The notes beneath the pieces were generated by a model that saw nothing but the letters and a program-made list of their open reading frames with translations, had not been told where the DNA came from and did no database searches. This document shows, piece after piece, positions 17,317 to 25,740 of a stretch of DNA of 64,000 nucleotides; within the stretch, counting starts at the first letter, position 1; every line of letters starts with the position of its first letter. The DNA lies in assembly GCA_017527205.1 (NCBI GenBank), contig JAFXQK010000006.1, positions 1 to 64,000 of the forward strand. The letters run 5' to 3'. Made by a program: the position numbers and the translations under genes. This DNA is from Lachnospiraceae bacterium. GTDB taxonomy: Bacteria > Bacillota > Clostridia > Lachnospirales > Lachnospiraceae.

Positions 17317-19044
17317 TTAAGCAGTAGCTTTCTTTTTGTTCTTGCCAGTCAAGGTCTGGATGCCTTCGATCACGAGGATGATGGCAAGGACGATGAGCAG
17401 TACGCCAAGAATGATCTGTGCGTAAGGACCCCAGTCAGCGCCACCCGCTTGGATCGCAACGACCTGATTCTTAACGGTCAGTGCCAGTGAACAAATGGTA
17501 ACAACCATCATGAATGCCATGGGAATCAGGAACATCTTGTTGTTCTTACCAATGTTGCCAAGCCAGGTTGCAACTGCAAGGAGGCCAAGTCCTGCAAGGA
17601 GCTGGTTTGCTGCTCCGAAGAGGCCCCAGATCTTGCTCCAGCCGGTAAGTCCAAGGAGAATGCCAAGAACTACGGTCAAAATGGTTGCAAAATAAGGATT
17701 TACCAAAATCTTCTTGTAGCCGGACTTGATGTCCTTCGGGGTCTGTCCGGGCTCCAGCCAGAACTCCTGGAACATAAATCTTGCAAGACGAGTTGCGGTA
17801 TCCAAAGAGGTCAGACAGAATGCGGAGTATGCAAGAACGAGCAAGGTATAGAGCACGTGCTCAGCACCGGCAAGTCCAGGAATGGTTGCTACCATCTTGG
17901 AAATACCTCCGGCAAAAATTCCGGTAGGGCCAGTAAGCTGTGCATCAGGATTTGCAATATTCCACTTCTTTGCGTATGCGATGGCACACAAGGTCAGAAT
18001 TGCAAGTACGCACTCCAGAAGCATGCCGCCGTATGCGATGGGCTTTGCATCCTTTTCCTTATCCAGCTGCTTGGAGGTGGTACCGGAGGAAACCAGGGAA
18101 TGGAATCCGGAAATAGCACCACAGGCAACGGTGGTGAACAGAATCGGGAACAATAACTGTCCATTTACGTTAAATCCAGCAAATGCAGGGAATGATTCAG
18201 GATCGATATTTGGATGAGCGCCGATAACGCCAAATGCTGCAATGATCAGCATCGCATACAGAAGGAAGGAGCTCAGGTAGTCACGAGGCTGAAGCAGAAT
18301 CCAAACGGGAGTTACGGATGCAATTGCAATATAGATACCTACAATGATCATCCAAGTGTTCGTGGTCAGGTAAATGGGATGGAAATTCATGCCAACCACA
18401 AGGCAAAGCACGATCGCAACAACACCCAGAATCGTGGAGATCAGCATGGGGGCATTCCGGCGATATACTGCAAAACCGAAGATAATGGCAATCACGATAA
18501 AGAGCAGGGATACCATGGCAACGGATGCATTTGCTGCGCTGGCTGCCTTGTCAATGACGCCGTCCTTTACGGTCGCGCCAAAGGTGCCTGCCACGATGGA
18601 TGCGAATGCAGCTACAACAAGAATCAGGGTCAGATAAGAGAAAATGATAAATAATCTCTTAGCACGACGGCTCATGTTTACAGAAATAATTTCGCCAATG
18701 GACTGACCTTTATGCCGGATGGAAGCAAAAAGTGCGCCAAAGTCATGTACGCCGCCAAAGAAAATACCACCGACCAAAACCCAAAGGGTAACGGGCAACC
18801 AACCGAACATTGCCGCGCTGATAGGACCGGTAATAGGACCTGCACCGGCGATGGAGGAGAAATGATGTCCCATCAAAACAGGTGCCTTCGCGGGAACGTA
18901 ATCTACGCCGTCCTCCAGCGTATGAGCGGGAGTCTCTTCTTTATTCTCCCCTACGCCCCACTGTTTGCAAAGCCATCCACCATAGCAGATATAACCTACC
19001 AGAAGAACGGCGATGCAGATAATGAGTAGAACTAATGTGTTCAT
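17317..19044 (-). CDS. cstA: carbon starvation protein A family transporter
   Basis: A 575-residue polytopic membrane protein with about 14-16 hydrophobic segments. Typical CstA motifs are PVLMGHHFSSIAGAGPITGP near the N-terminus, GGVHDFGALFASIRHKGQSI, and GFHSLVSSGTTSKQL in the middle. Family members import pyruvate or peptides under carbon limitation, and the substrate here is not predictable. The C-terminus is Lys-rich and cytosolic. An uncharacterised gene lies immediately upstream on the same strand (7 bp gap) and is probably co-transcribed. Confidence 0.96.
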   Translation of the reverse strand: MNTLVLLIICIAVLLVGYICYGGWLCKQWGVGENKEETPAHTLEDGVDYVPAKAPVLMGHHFSSIAGAGPITGPISAAMFGWLPVTLWVLVGGIFFGGVHDFGALFASIRHKGQSIGEIISVNMSRRAKRLFIIFSYLTLILVVAAFASIVAGTFGATVKDGVIDKAASAANASVAMVSLLFIVIAIIFGFAVYRRNAPMLISTILGVVAIVLCLVVGMNFHPIYLTTNTWMIIVGIYIAIASVTPVWILLQPRDYLSSFLLYAMLIIAAFGVIGAHPNIDPESFPAFAGFNVNGQLLFPILFTTVACGAISGFHSLVSSGTTSKQLDKEKDAKPIAYGGMLLECVLAILTLCAIAYAKKWNIANPDAQLTGPTGIFAGGISKMVATIPGLAGAEHVLYTLLVLAYSAFCLTSLDTATRLARFMFQEFWLEPGQTPKDIKSGYKKILVNPYFATILTVVLGILLGLTGWSKIWGLFGAANQLLAGLGLLAVATWLGNIGKNNKMFLIPMAFMMVVTICSLALTVKNQVVAIQAGGADWGPYAQIILGVLLIVLAIILVIEGIQTLTGKNKKKATA

Positions 19045-19051
19045 TCAAAAA

Positions 19052-19636
19052 TCATCTCCTTTTCTTATTAGAATTGAACAACACTTTTTTCATTACCTTT
19101 TCCACGCTTCTACCACCAGCGTTAGAAGAAATTTGATTATTTTGAACCTCTATCGCGGCAGTATGAAGATCCATCCAACCGTGGAAAGAGAAACGAAAAC
19201 TTTTGAATTTCCTGCACTTTTTGAGCGCTCTTTTCGCATCCTCATCGCAGGAGGTACAGACAAACATGGGCGTTACGTAGGTATACATGTGCCCTGGCCC
19301 GATATGCGCCATTTTCATGCCCTCGTCCCATGCATAGTCTATACATTTTTCAAAAAGCTCTTTTGTTAAATGCTCTACCTGAAACAGGAATAAAAATTCT
19401 TCCGAATTTTCCGACCAGAGCTCTGCCTTTTGAGAGAGCACATATTTCTGGGATTTTTCATAATATTCACAAACGGCACGAATGGGAAGTCCGAGCTCAC
19501 TGGCCTCTTTTTCGGCCTCTTCATATTCTTTTATGTTGTAATATGCCTGAAAGCTGGATATCAGCTTGTTCGCAGCACTTTCTATCGTATATTCCATAAA
19601 ACATGATCTCATGACCCTGCCATCTTCATTCGACAT
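19052..19636 (-). CDS. uncharacterised protein co-transcribed with cstA
   Basis: A soluble protein of about 194 residues that I do not recognise. It is mostly helical and acidic in the first half (EYEEAEKEASELGLPIRAVC), has MKMAHIGPGHMYTYVTPMFV and CTSCDED in the middle, and a basic C-terminus. An upstream TTG at 19654 would add six residues, but AGAAAGGG lies just before the ATG at 19636, so that start is preferred. The 7-bp gap to cstA suggests a linked function, perhaps regulatory, but nothing in the sequence proves it. Confidence 0.8.
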   Translation of the reverse strand: MSNEDGRVMRSCFMEYTIESAANKLISSFQAYYNIKEYEEAEKEASELGLPIRAVCEYYEKSQKYVLSQKAELWSENSEEFLFLFQVEHLTKELFEKCIDYAWDEGMKMAHIGPGHMYTYVTPMFVCTSCDEDAKRALKKCRKFKSFRFSFHGWMDLHTAAIEVQNNQISSNAGGRSVEKVMKKVLFNSNKKRR

Positions 19637-19755
19637 AAACCCTTTCTCGAACAAAAACTATGGGGCAAATTCTAAAATTTTTATAAAATCATATATAAAT
19701 ATACACTTTAACGCGTTAATTTGCAATACATAATGAGAAAAGACGGAAAAAAATA

Positions 19756-19784
19756 TTGTAGGGGATATAAAAGAGAGATATAAT
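19756..19784 (+). promoter_or_regulatory. sigma-A type promoter for the 19845 gene
   Basis: TTGTAG (19756-19761), a 17-bp spacer and TATAAT (19779-19784). A leader of about 50 bp runs to the start at 19845. Confidence 0.6.
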
Positions 19785-19844
19785 CTAAGTAATGACAAAT
19801 TGAAAGACTGAAGCTCTTTCCGTAGAAAGGATCATAAATCGTTT

Positions 19845-20213
19845 ATGAATCAAGAAAACGAAGTTCAAGAAGTAAAAATTCTGGAAAATGAAATACAAGA
19901 GAAAAAAGCGAAGAAGAAAAAAAAGCAAAATGGCCCCGGCCACTTAAAGGAACGGAACCATTTTGACGGAAAAGACATGATCCTCCTCGTCGTTATGCTG
20001 ATCATTATCTACGGCATTATGACCTGGGTGGAATTCTTTGCACAGGAAAAGATGAACAGCATGGAGCAAAACCAGACGCCGACAAGCCAAACCATGGAAA
20101 TAAACCAATCCATCGAAACAGACCAATCCATCGAAACAGACCAATCCGTCGAATCAAATCAACCCATCGAAGGCGAAACAAATCAAACAATGACAACCGT
20201 GGAAAACCCTTAA
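19845..20213 (+). CDS. small single-pass membrane protein with repetitive tail
   Basis: A 122-residue protein of unknown function. The N-terminal 45 residues are Lys/Glu-rich (KKAKKKKKQNGPG). One membrane segment follows at about 48-66 (ILLVVMLIIIYGIMTWV). The C-terminus is a low-complexity extracytoplasmic tail with repeats of ETDQSIETDQSVES. The repeats correspond to near-exact 21-bp DNA repeats, so the tail length may vary between strains. It is transcribed opposite to its neighbours, from its own promoter. Confidence 0.7.
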   Translation: MNQENEVQEVKILENEIQEKKAKKKKKQNGPGHLKERNHFDGKDMILLVVMLIIIYGIMTWVEFFAQEKMNSMEQNQTPTSQTMEINQSIETDQSIETDQSVESNQPIEGETNQTMTTVENP

Positions 20214-20223
20214 TTCCACGGTT
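20195..20223. terminator. bidirectional hairpin between convergent genes
   Basis: AACCGTGGAA and TTCCACGGTT form a perfect 10-bp stem overlapping the stop codon at 20213. The T-tracts on either side are weak (TTGCTTGCTT on the plus strand). It separates the 19845 gene from the convergent M23-like gene. Confidence 0.5.
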
Positions 20224-20240
20224 GCTTGCTTATTTTGACA

Positions 20241-21341
20241 TTATTCTTCTGATTCAAAAACTCTCGGTTTTGCGTACTCTTCGTCCGTAATAGCTGGCTT
20301 GATGCTCTCGCCGTCCACGGTAACGGAAAGTCCCAGGGCGGGTCCCGTGACTATTCCCGAAGCTCCCATGGCGGCGATTACCTCACCCTTCTTTACTATA
20401 TCACCTTCTTCCACGAAAAAATCCTGCAAGTGAAAGTATCTTACACTTGCACCATTCTCCGCAGCAAGAATGACGTAATATCCGTAGGGAATGGCAAAAT
20501 CACATTCCTCGATGATGCCGTCCGATACGGCGTAGATCTCGTCTCCCTTAGAACCGGCAAAGGTTGCGACATAGACTTGTTTTCCATCAACCAGCCCTTC
20601 GCTGAAGGTTTGGGAATAATTTTCTTTGATGGGACTTACCCAATCGTCATATGCCAGCCTTGGCTGAGGCAGCGTCTCCCGCTCCCCGTCAGATAAAGGC
20701 TTTTTTACTTCCTCCGTCTGCGTTTCCTCCTTTGATGCCACGTAATTTTCTAAATTCGCTCTCACTACGTCCGTCGACTGAACGTCAAATCCAAAGGAGC
20801 AAATCCAATCCTGTCCAAACATAAAATCATTGTTGGTTAGTATAAAGTAATACCAATCCTTTTCTGCTAAATTTTCCTCCATGGCTTCCACGTCATAGCC
20901 TTGGGAAAGGTCGATTCGAACGATTCCCGTAGAATGCGGCGGAATCATGTCTCCTTCCACGTGAATCTGCTTTCTGTCTCCGTCCGCCAGTTTTCCCGTA
21001 GACCACTGCATAACCTTCACCTGATCCTGCAATCGTAAGGGTTTATCTGACGAATTTACTACTACTATTTCATATTTTCCATCTCCGAGACAGACTGAGG
21101 AAAAGCCCACTTCGTCCCCCTTGATGCCGGAAAGCTTTGCATAGGTAAATCCTGCCGTAGTACAGAAACATAAGACACAAACAATGGCAAACGCAAGTCT
21201 TTTTTGCCAGAAAAAAGATGTTTTTTCCTCCGCAGATAATTGATTGAGCGAGCTTCTCACCTTCTCTTCATAGGATTGCGGCAACATAAGCGTTTCCTGT
21301 CTTGCTTTTTCAAACAACTTCTCCTCAAACTCATCCTTCAT
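20241..21341 (-). CDS. putative membrane anti-sigma protein with degenerate M23 (LytM-like) domain
   Basis: A protein of about 366 residues. The N-terminal cytosolic region (1-42) resembles the start of anti-sigma proteins, then a membrane segment (about 48-68), an extracytoplasmic beta domain (80-190), and a C-terminal M23-like fold (about 245-345, with IYAVSDGIIEE and EEGDIVKKGEVIAAMGASG). Zinc ligands look lost: the HxxxD motif is replaced by ATFAGSKGDE, and the final HxH, normally in TGPHLHF, reads TGPALGLSV. AAGGAGAC precedes the ATG at 21341, which is preferred over one at 21359. It follows the sigma gene by 30 bp, which supports an anti-sigma or signalling role. Confidence 0.75.
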   Translation of the reverse strand: MKDEFEEKLFEKARQETLMLPQSYEEKVRSSLNQLSAEEKTSFFWQKRLAFAIVCVLCFCTTAGFTYAKLSGIKGDEVGFSSVCLGDGKYEIVVVNSSDKPLRLQDQVKVMQWSTGKLADGDRKQIHVEGDMIPPHSTGIVRIDLSQGYDVEAMEENLAEKDWYYFILTNNDFMFGQDWICSFGFDVQSTDVVRANLENYVASKEETQTEEVKKPLSDGERETLPQPRLAYDDWVSPIKENYSQTFSEGLVDGKQVYVATFAGSKGDEIYAVSDGIIEECDFAIPYGYYVILAAENGASVRYFHLQDFFVEEGDIVKKGEVIAAMGASGIVTGPALGLSVTVDGESIKPAITDEEYAKPRVFESEE

Positions 21342-21371
21342 AACTTGTCTCCTTATCATAAAACCATTCCA

Positions 21372-21899
21372 TCACTTCTCCAAATTACGTTTCAATTTTT
21401 CCCTCGCCCTGGAAAGCCTTGTTTTTACCGTCCCCTGTGAAAGGTGCAGAATCTTACTGATCTCCTGCGTGGAAAAGCCAAAATAATAATATAGCACAAC
21501 GATTTTGGAATACTTTTCCGTAAGGCTCATCACAACGCTCCAAAGCTCCGTTTCCGCTTCCTGCGGCGAATTGCCCGCGGAAGTAACATCCTCAAAGGAG
21601 TCCGTCAGCTCGATGCGCTTCCTTTTTCGCAAAAAGGTTTTTGCACGATTTGCTACTATCGTCATGATCCAAGATTGAAAGCTCGACGGATCCCGCAACG
21701 TAGCCAGACGCTCGTAGGCCGCTAAAATGGCATCACCCACGACATCCTCCGCATCATGCGCATTCTTTACGATACTCAGCGCCAGGCGATACATCTGTGA
21801 TTGATATTTTATGATGAGCCTTTCAAACTCGTCCTTTTTCATGTTACCCAACGCATCTTTTCCTTTCCCCTCTGCCACGCTTTTTGAAACATGTTTCAT
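21372..21899 (-). CDS. ECF-type RNA polymerase sigma factor
   Basis: A 175-residue sigma-70 family factor of the extracytoplasmic-function class. Region 2 (about 27-95) includes YKQ-like IKYQSQMYRLALSIVKNAHD, AEDVVGDAILAAYE and SFQSWIMTIVANRAKTFLRK. Region 4 (about 120-170) has YYYFGFSTQEISKILHLSQG and TVKTRLSRAREKLK. GGAG lies 8 nt before the ATG at 21899; an alternative start is 21842. TGAAAC, a common ECF -35, lies upstream on the same strand, so autoregulation is possible, though a clear -10 is not visible. The probable anti-sigma gene follows. Confidence 0.93.
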   Translation of the reverse strand: MKHVSKSVAEGKGKDALGNMKKDEFERLIIKYQSQMYRLALSIVKNAHDAEDVVGDAILAAYERLATLRDPSSFQSWIMTIVANRAKTFLRKRKRIELTDSFEDVTSAGNSPQEAETELWSVVMSLTEKYSKIVVLYYYFGFSTQEISKILHLSQGTVKTRLSRAREKLKRNLEK

Positions 21900-22022
21900 A
21901 TATGAGACTCCGTAACTTAAGGAATGGTTTCATTTTTACAAAATGAAAAGGGTTCAAAATCTTGCAAAAAGTCCTGCAAAATCCTACAAAGTCCTACAAA
22001 AGTACTGCAAAGATTCTTTGCA

Positions 22023-22067
22023 CAAAAAATTCTTGCCAGAATTTATAAAACTCTGCCAAGAATTTTC
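22023..22067 (-). terminator. terminator of the solute-binding lipoprotein gene
   Basis: On the minus strand AAAATTCTTGGCAGA and TCTGGCAAGAATTTTTT form a stem with an A/T-rich loop and T-run, 30 bp after the stop at 22099. The adjacent 21957-22015 stretch holds short direct repeats of CAAARTCCTR of unknown meaning. Confidence 0.65.
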
Positions 22068-22098
22068 ATTCTATACTAAAGCTTTTTCCCTAAATGCC

Positions 22099-24234
22099 TT
22101 ACTTATTCTCCGTCAAAAATAATTGGATCCGCTGCTGAATGATTTCCACGACCTCGTCTAAGTCCTTTTGTCCGGAGAAGTAGGCACCCACCTCATCCGT
22201 AATGATCGACATACAGATTCTATCCTGTATCGTTTCCGGCTCCGCATTCTCCATCAAATCATAAAACAGGCTTTCCTCCTCATCCGTCAGAGGATGGCCA
22301 ATATAGGCATGCGGGCGGTTTTTCCTCATGTATTCCAGATAATCCTCCTGCGGCGTGTACCCTAAGGGGCCGCCTTCCGTTTTGATATAGTCAATATATG
22401 TGCGAAGCACGCTTTGATTGGTCGAAATGCCATACTGCCAGGTACTTAACAAGCTCGCTTCCATGTCAGTTTCATCAAAGAATTTTGTTCCAAGATAAGC
22501 TTCGATAAAGCTCCAAGCCAGATCCGCATGTTCGCTCTTACCGCAGATTGCAAGGGCGTTCACGTCAAAGCTGATCCCCATCGTATGCTTCTCCTTACCG
22601 TCAAAGGTGGGAAATCCAACGTAAACGGCACGGTCTTCAAAGGCTTGAAACTGCTGTCTGGGAACTTCTTCTACCTGCATAATCTCCGCATAATGAATGG
22701 CTCCCTTCGCCTGATACAGGTTAAAATCCTCCTTCTTTTCCGGAAACTCGGCCGCAAACCGTAATAATTCCCGGAATTCTTCCTGATCGAAATGACATTG
22801 CCTTGTCTTTTCATCCACAAAGAAGGAGATATTTGGCGCAAGACATAAATCCAGCACGGTCCACCGATCCAAACCCTTTAAGAATTCCCCGTCCTCCATT
22901 TTGTGACAGATTTCCATGAAATCAGAAACCGTCCATCCCGCTTTTACGTCCACAAGTTCGGAATCTACAAGAATCGTATCCAATCGCAGGCCATAGGGTA
23001 TGGCGGCAACCTTTCCTTTGTCAGAGCAAATTTCCAGTGCCTTTTTATGATAATCCGCAAGATGAATGATCTCACTTTTTTCCGAAAACGGAGTCAGGTC
23101 AAGAACGTAACCCTTCTGAAGCAAGTCCACCACCGTCATGTTGGAACCCATGCCGTGATAAATTAAGGAAGAAAGATCAATTAAGTCCGGTGCCTGATCT
23201 CCCAATAGATCCAAACCCATTCTTGTAACGGCGTCCTGCATGTCCTGCTGCGTAGTGTTTGAAGTCGGATTTAAGTATTTTACAACCTGAATCTGGCAAT
23301 CCTCATGCTGCCTGTTAAAATCAGAAACGACCCTCTCAAGGAAATTGTTTGAGTATACCGTGGCGAGGGTAAGAATCAGCGGCCCAACGGTCTCTTCTTC
23401 CGCTTCCTTCTCCCGCAGCATGACAAGCTCCGCTTTGTTCGTAGCAATGTCCACCGTAAGCACGCGAATTTCCTGCTCTGATTTCCATGCGTATTTCACA
23501 TTGCTTGAGATCAAGGATTCCTCTTCCCAAAGCAGCACCTCCTTGCAGGATTCTTTTCCGTCCCATTCATAAAGCCCGTCCGTATTATGAAACAGAATAC
23601 TCTTTCCGTCTGCCGTGCCCTCCACTTCATTGATAAAACGAGGAAAATCTGCGCGAACCTCCGTAACTTCCCCCTTGTCACTTACGGCAATCAGTTTATT
23701 TGACAAATCGTCGCCGCTCTTTCTTATGACAATTCTGCCGTCCGCCAGACTTGCTGCCCCGTTTAACAAATCCGTTGCCTGAAGATTTTTAGACAAATCC
23801 GTTAAGGTGAGCACCTTCCCGTCTCCGTCACGGGATTGCAGAAAATATTTTCTTCCCGCGCCATTGTCGCTGCAAAGGAGCAAATGAAATTTTCCTTCCG
23901 CAGTGACCGTCAACCCGCGAATATCCCCATCTTCCTTTTCATTCGTGAAAACGAGCGTCTTTTCGCCGCCGTCAAATCCCTGACGATAAATGGTTTCCGG
24001 ATCCCCTGGAACGACGTAATACAGCGCATCCTCCGTAAGACACGCGACAAACAGCCCTTGCGTAACCTCCCGAGGAAGCTTTAGCTCCTGATATTTCTTA
24101 TGATATCCCAATGCCGCTTTTCCACCATATGCAGGATTTTCTTCCTTAGATTCTTTCTTTCCAAAGCTGCATCCAGTCAAGAGGAGCAGAATCCATAACC
24201 AATAAAAAACCATCCTTTTACGATTTTTTTTCAC
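22099..24234 (-). CDS. large lipoprotein with N-terminal propeller-like region and family-1 solute-binding domain
   Basis: A 711-residue lipoprotein. A signal peptide with lipobox LLLLTGCS is followed by a beta-rich region (about 45-285) with repeating strands like a propeller (ALYYVVPGDPETIYRQGFDG, FHLLLCSDNGAG). From about 290 it continues as an ABC-type extracellular solute-binding domain with TLATVYSNNFLERVVSDFNR, APDLIDLSSL, AIPYGLRLDTILVD and YVGFPTFDGKEKHTMGISF. No permease gene is adjacent, so it may serve a distant transporter or act in sensing. The ligand is unknown. Carbohydrate is common for such fusions. Confidence 0.85.
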   Translation of the reverse strand: MKKNRKRMVFYWLWILLLLTGCSFGKKESKEENPAYGGKAALGYHKKYQELKLPREVTQGLFVACLTEDALYYVVPGDPETIYRQGFDGGEKTLVFTNEKEDGDIRGLTVTAEGKFHLLLCSDNGAGRKYFLQSRDGDGKVLTLTDLSKNLQATDLLNGAASLADGRIVIRKSGDDLSNKLIAVSDKGEVTEVRADFPRFINEVEGTADGKSILFHNTDGLYEWDGKESCKEVLLWEEESLISSNVKYAWKSEQEIRVLTVDIATNKAELVMLREKEAEEETVGPLILTLATVYSNNFLERVVSDFNRQHEDCQIQVVKYLNPTSNTTQQDMQDAVTRMGLDLLGDQAPDLIDLSSLIYHGMGSNMTVVDLLQKGYVLDLTPFSEKSEIIHLADYHKKALEICSDKGKVAAIPYGLRLDTILVDSELVDVKAGWTVSDFMEICHKMEDGEFLKGLDRWTVLDLCLAPNISFFVDEKTRQCHFDQEEFRELLRFAAEFPEKKEDFNLYQAKGAIHYAEIMQVEEVPRQQFQAFEDRAVYVGFPTFDGKEKHTMGISFDVNALAICGKSEHADLAWSFIEAYLGTKFFDETDMEASLLSTWQYGISTNQSVLRTYIDYIKTEGGPLGYTPQEDYLEYMRKNRPHAYIGHPLTDEEESLFYDLMENAEPETIQDRICMSIITDEVGAYFSGQKDLDEVVEIIQQRIQLFLTENK

Positions 24235-24360
24235 GCAAAATTACCTCCACAATCATATCGTAGGAATAACAAAATATCTACCTTCTTGCATCTCATAATA
24301 TCAGCCTAACATTCTTGCCACGTACATTCAATACTCTTAAACGAATCTTAAAGATTTCCA

Positions 24361-24392
24361 ATAAAAAAGCACGGTCAAGCCGCGCTTTTTAG
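24361..24392 (-). terminator. terminator of the antiporter gene
   Basis: On the minus strand AAAAAGCGCGG and CCGTGCTTTTTT form a stem with TTGA in the loop, followed by T residues, just after the stop codon of the antiporter gene. Confidence 0.7.
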
Positions 24393-24399
24393 AAATACC

Positions 24400-25578
24400 T
24401 TATGCTTCCTTTTCATCCTTCGCATACAAAAGCTTTAGGATGATAGGCGTGAAAATGCTGGAGCAGATGATCAATAAGATCACGGCGGTAAAATATACCG
24501 GCGTGAGAAGGCCGACGGTAAGTCCCTTTTGGGATACAATCAGGGCGACCTCGCCTCTTGTCATCATGCCGACGCCGATCTTTAAGCTATCCTTGAAGCT
24601 AAACCTACAGATCTTTGCCATGAGGCCACAGCCGATGATCTTTGTAATCAAGGCAACGAGAACAAATCCGATCGAGAAAATGATAATTCCTGCATCAATG
24701 TTGTCAATGCTGGTCTTTAGGCCAATGCTGGCGAAGAAGACCGGTCCGAAGAGCATGTAGGAATTGATGTCGATCTTCTCATCAATGTACTGCGAATCCT
24801 GGATGGAGCAAAGGATGATGCCGGCTACGTAAGCGCCCGTGATGTCCGCGATGCCAAACCATTTCTCCGCACCATAGGCGAAGGCAAAGCAAAGTGCAAG
24901 GCCAAGGATCGGAATTCTTCTTGTATGCGGATAGCGGGCATCCAGTTTTTTGAAAATTAAGTACAGGATAAAGCCAACGCCAATGGCCGCAAGGAAGAAT
25001 AATATCGTCGAGATCACGACTCCCATGGGATCCGTGTCCGGATTCTTAAATCCAATAACAAAGGTCAGGACAATAATGCCGATCACGTCATCAATGATGG
25101 CAGCGCTTAAGATTGTCGTACCGACCTTGCCCTTTAGTTTTCCTAGCTCCTTGAGGGCTTGGACGGTGATGGAAACGCTCGTTGCCGTCATAATGACACC
25201 GACAAACACGGCCTTATAAAAATCCTCGGAGCCCCATGGCGCCATGCCGTAGAGACCAAAATATAACAGGGTTCCGCCTGCCAAGGGAACGAATACGCCC
25301 GAGCAGGCGATGAGGAACGCAATCGGTCCCGTCTTCATAAGATCCTTTAGATTTGTCTCAAGTCCTGCGGAGAACATGAGGAGCACCACGCCAATCTCCG
25401 CCATGTGAGTTAGAAAATCCGTCTGCTCCACCAGTCCTAAAATGCTCGGTCCGATCAGGAGTCCCGCAATGATCTCACCAACGACCTGCGGCGCCTTCAG
25501 CTTTCTTGCGATAATGCCAAAAACCTTTGCAAAAATAACAATAATTGCTAAATCACGAAATATCAAATACGCTTCCAT
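24400..25578 (-). CDS. cation:proton antiporter, CPA2 family
   Basis: A 392-residue polytopic protein with about 12 membrane segments. KLKAPQVVGEIIAGLLIGPS near the N-terminus, VLLMFSAGLETNL, the AAIIDDVIGIIVL segment with two adjacent acidic residues that fit the ion-binding Asp pair, and MMTRGEVALIVSQKG near the end are all hallmarks of Na+/H+ or K+/H+ exchangers of the CPA2/KefB-NapA group. No TrkA-N or TrkA-C regulatory domain is attached. It should act in pH or salt homeostasis. The ion cannot be assigned. It is a single-gene unit. Confidence 0.94.
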   Translation of the reverse strand: MEAYLIFRDLAIIVIFAKVFGIIARKLKAPQVVGEIIAGLLIGPSILGLVEQTDFLTHMAEIGVVLLMFSAGLETNLKDLMKTGPIAFLIACSGVFVPLAGGTLLYFGLYGMAPWGSEDFYKAVFVGVIMTATSVSITVQALKELGKLKGKVGTTILSAAIIDDVIGIIVLTFVIGFKNPDTDPMGVVISTILFFLAAIGVGFILYLIFKKLDARYPHTRRIPILGLALCFAFAYGAEKWFGIADITGAYVAGIILCSIQDSQYIDEKIDINSYMLFGPVFFASIGLKTSIDNIDAGIIIFSIGFVLVALITKIIGCGLMAKICRFSFKDSLKIGVGMMTRGEVALIVSQKGLTVGLLTPVYFTAVILLIICSSIFTPIILKLLYAKDEKEA

Positions 25579-25605
25579 TATAAATTCTCCCTTTACCTAT
25601 GAAAT

Positions 25606-25635
25606 AACTCGAGGGCTTTGCTTGCCACTCGAGTT
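25606..25635. repeat. AACTCGAG hairpin in the antiporter leader
   Basis: AACTCGAG and CTCGAGTT form a perfect 8-bp stem around 14 nt, about 30 bp upstream of the antiporter start. The CTCGAGGG word resembles the ends of the ACTCGGGG palindrome family found at 34.2-34.6 and 55.6 kb. Confidence 0.5.
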
Positions 25636-25740
25636 TAAATCTACTTGTAAGCATATTCATTATACACGCAAATTGATAAAAATCAAGATTTAATTCTTTT
25701 TCCGACAGATTGATTTTTCCGAGTCTTTACTATTTGCTTA

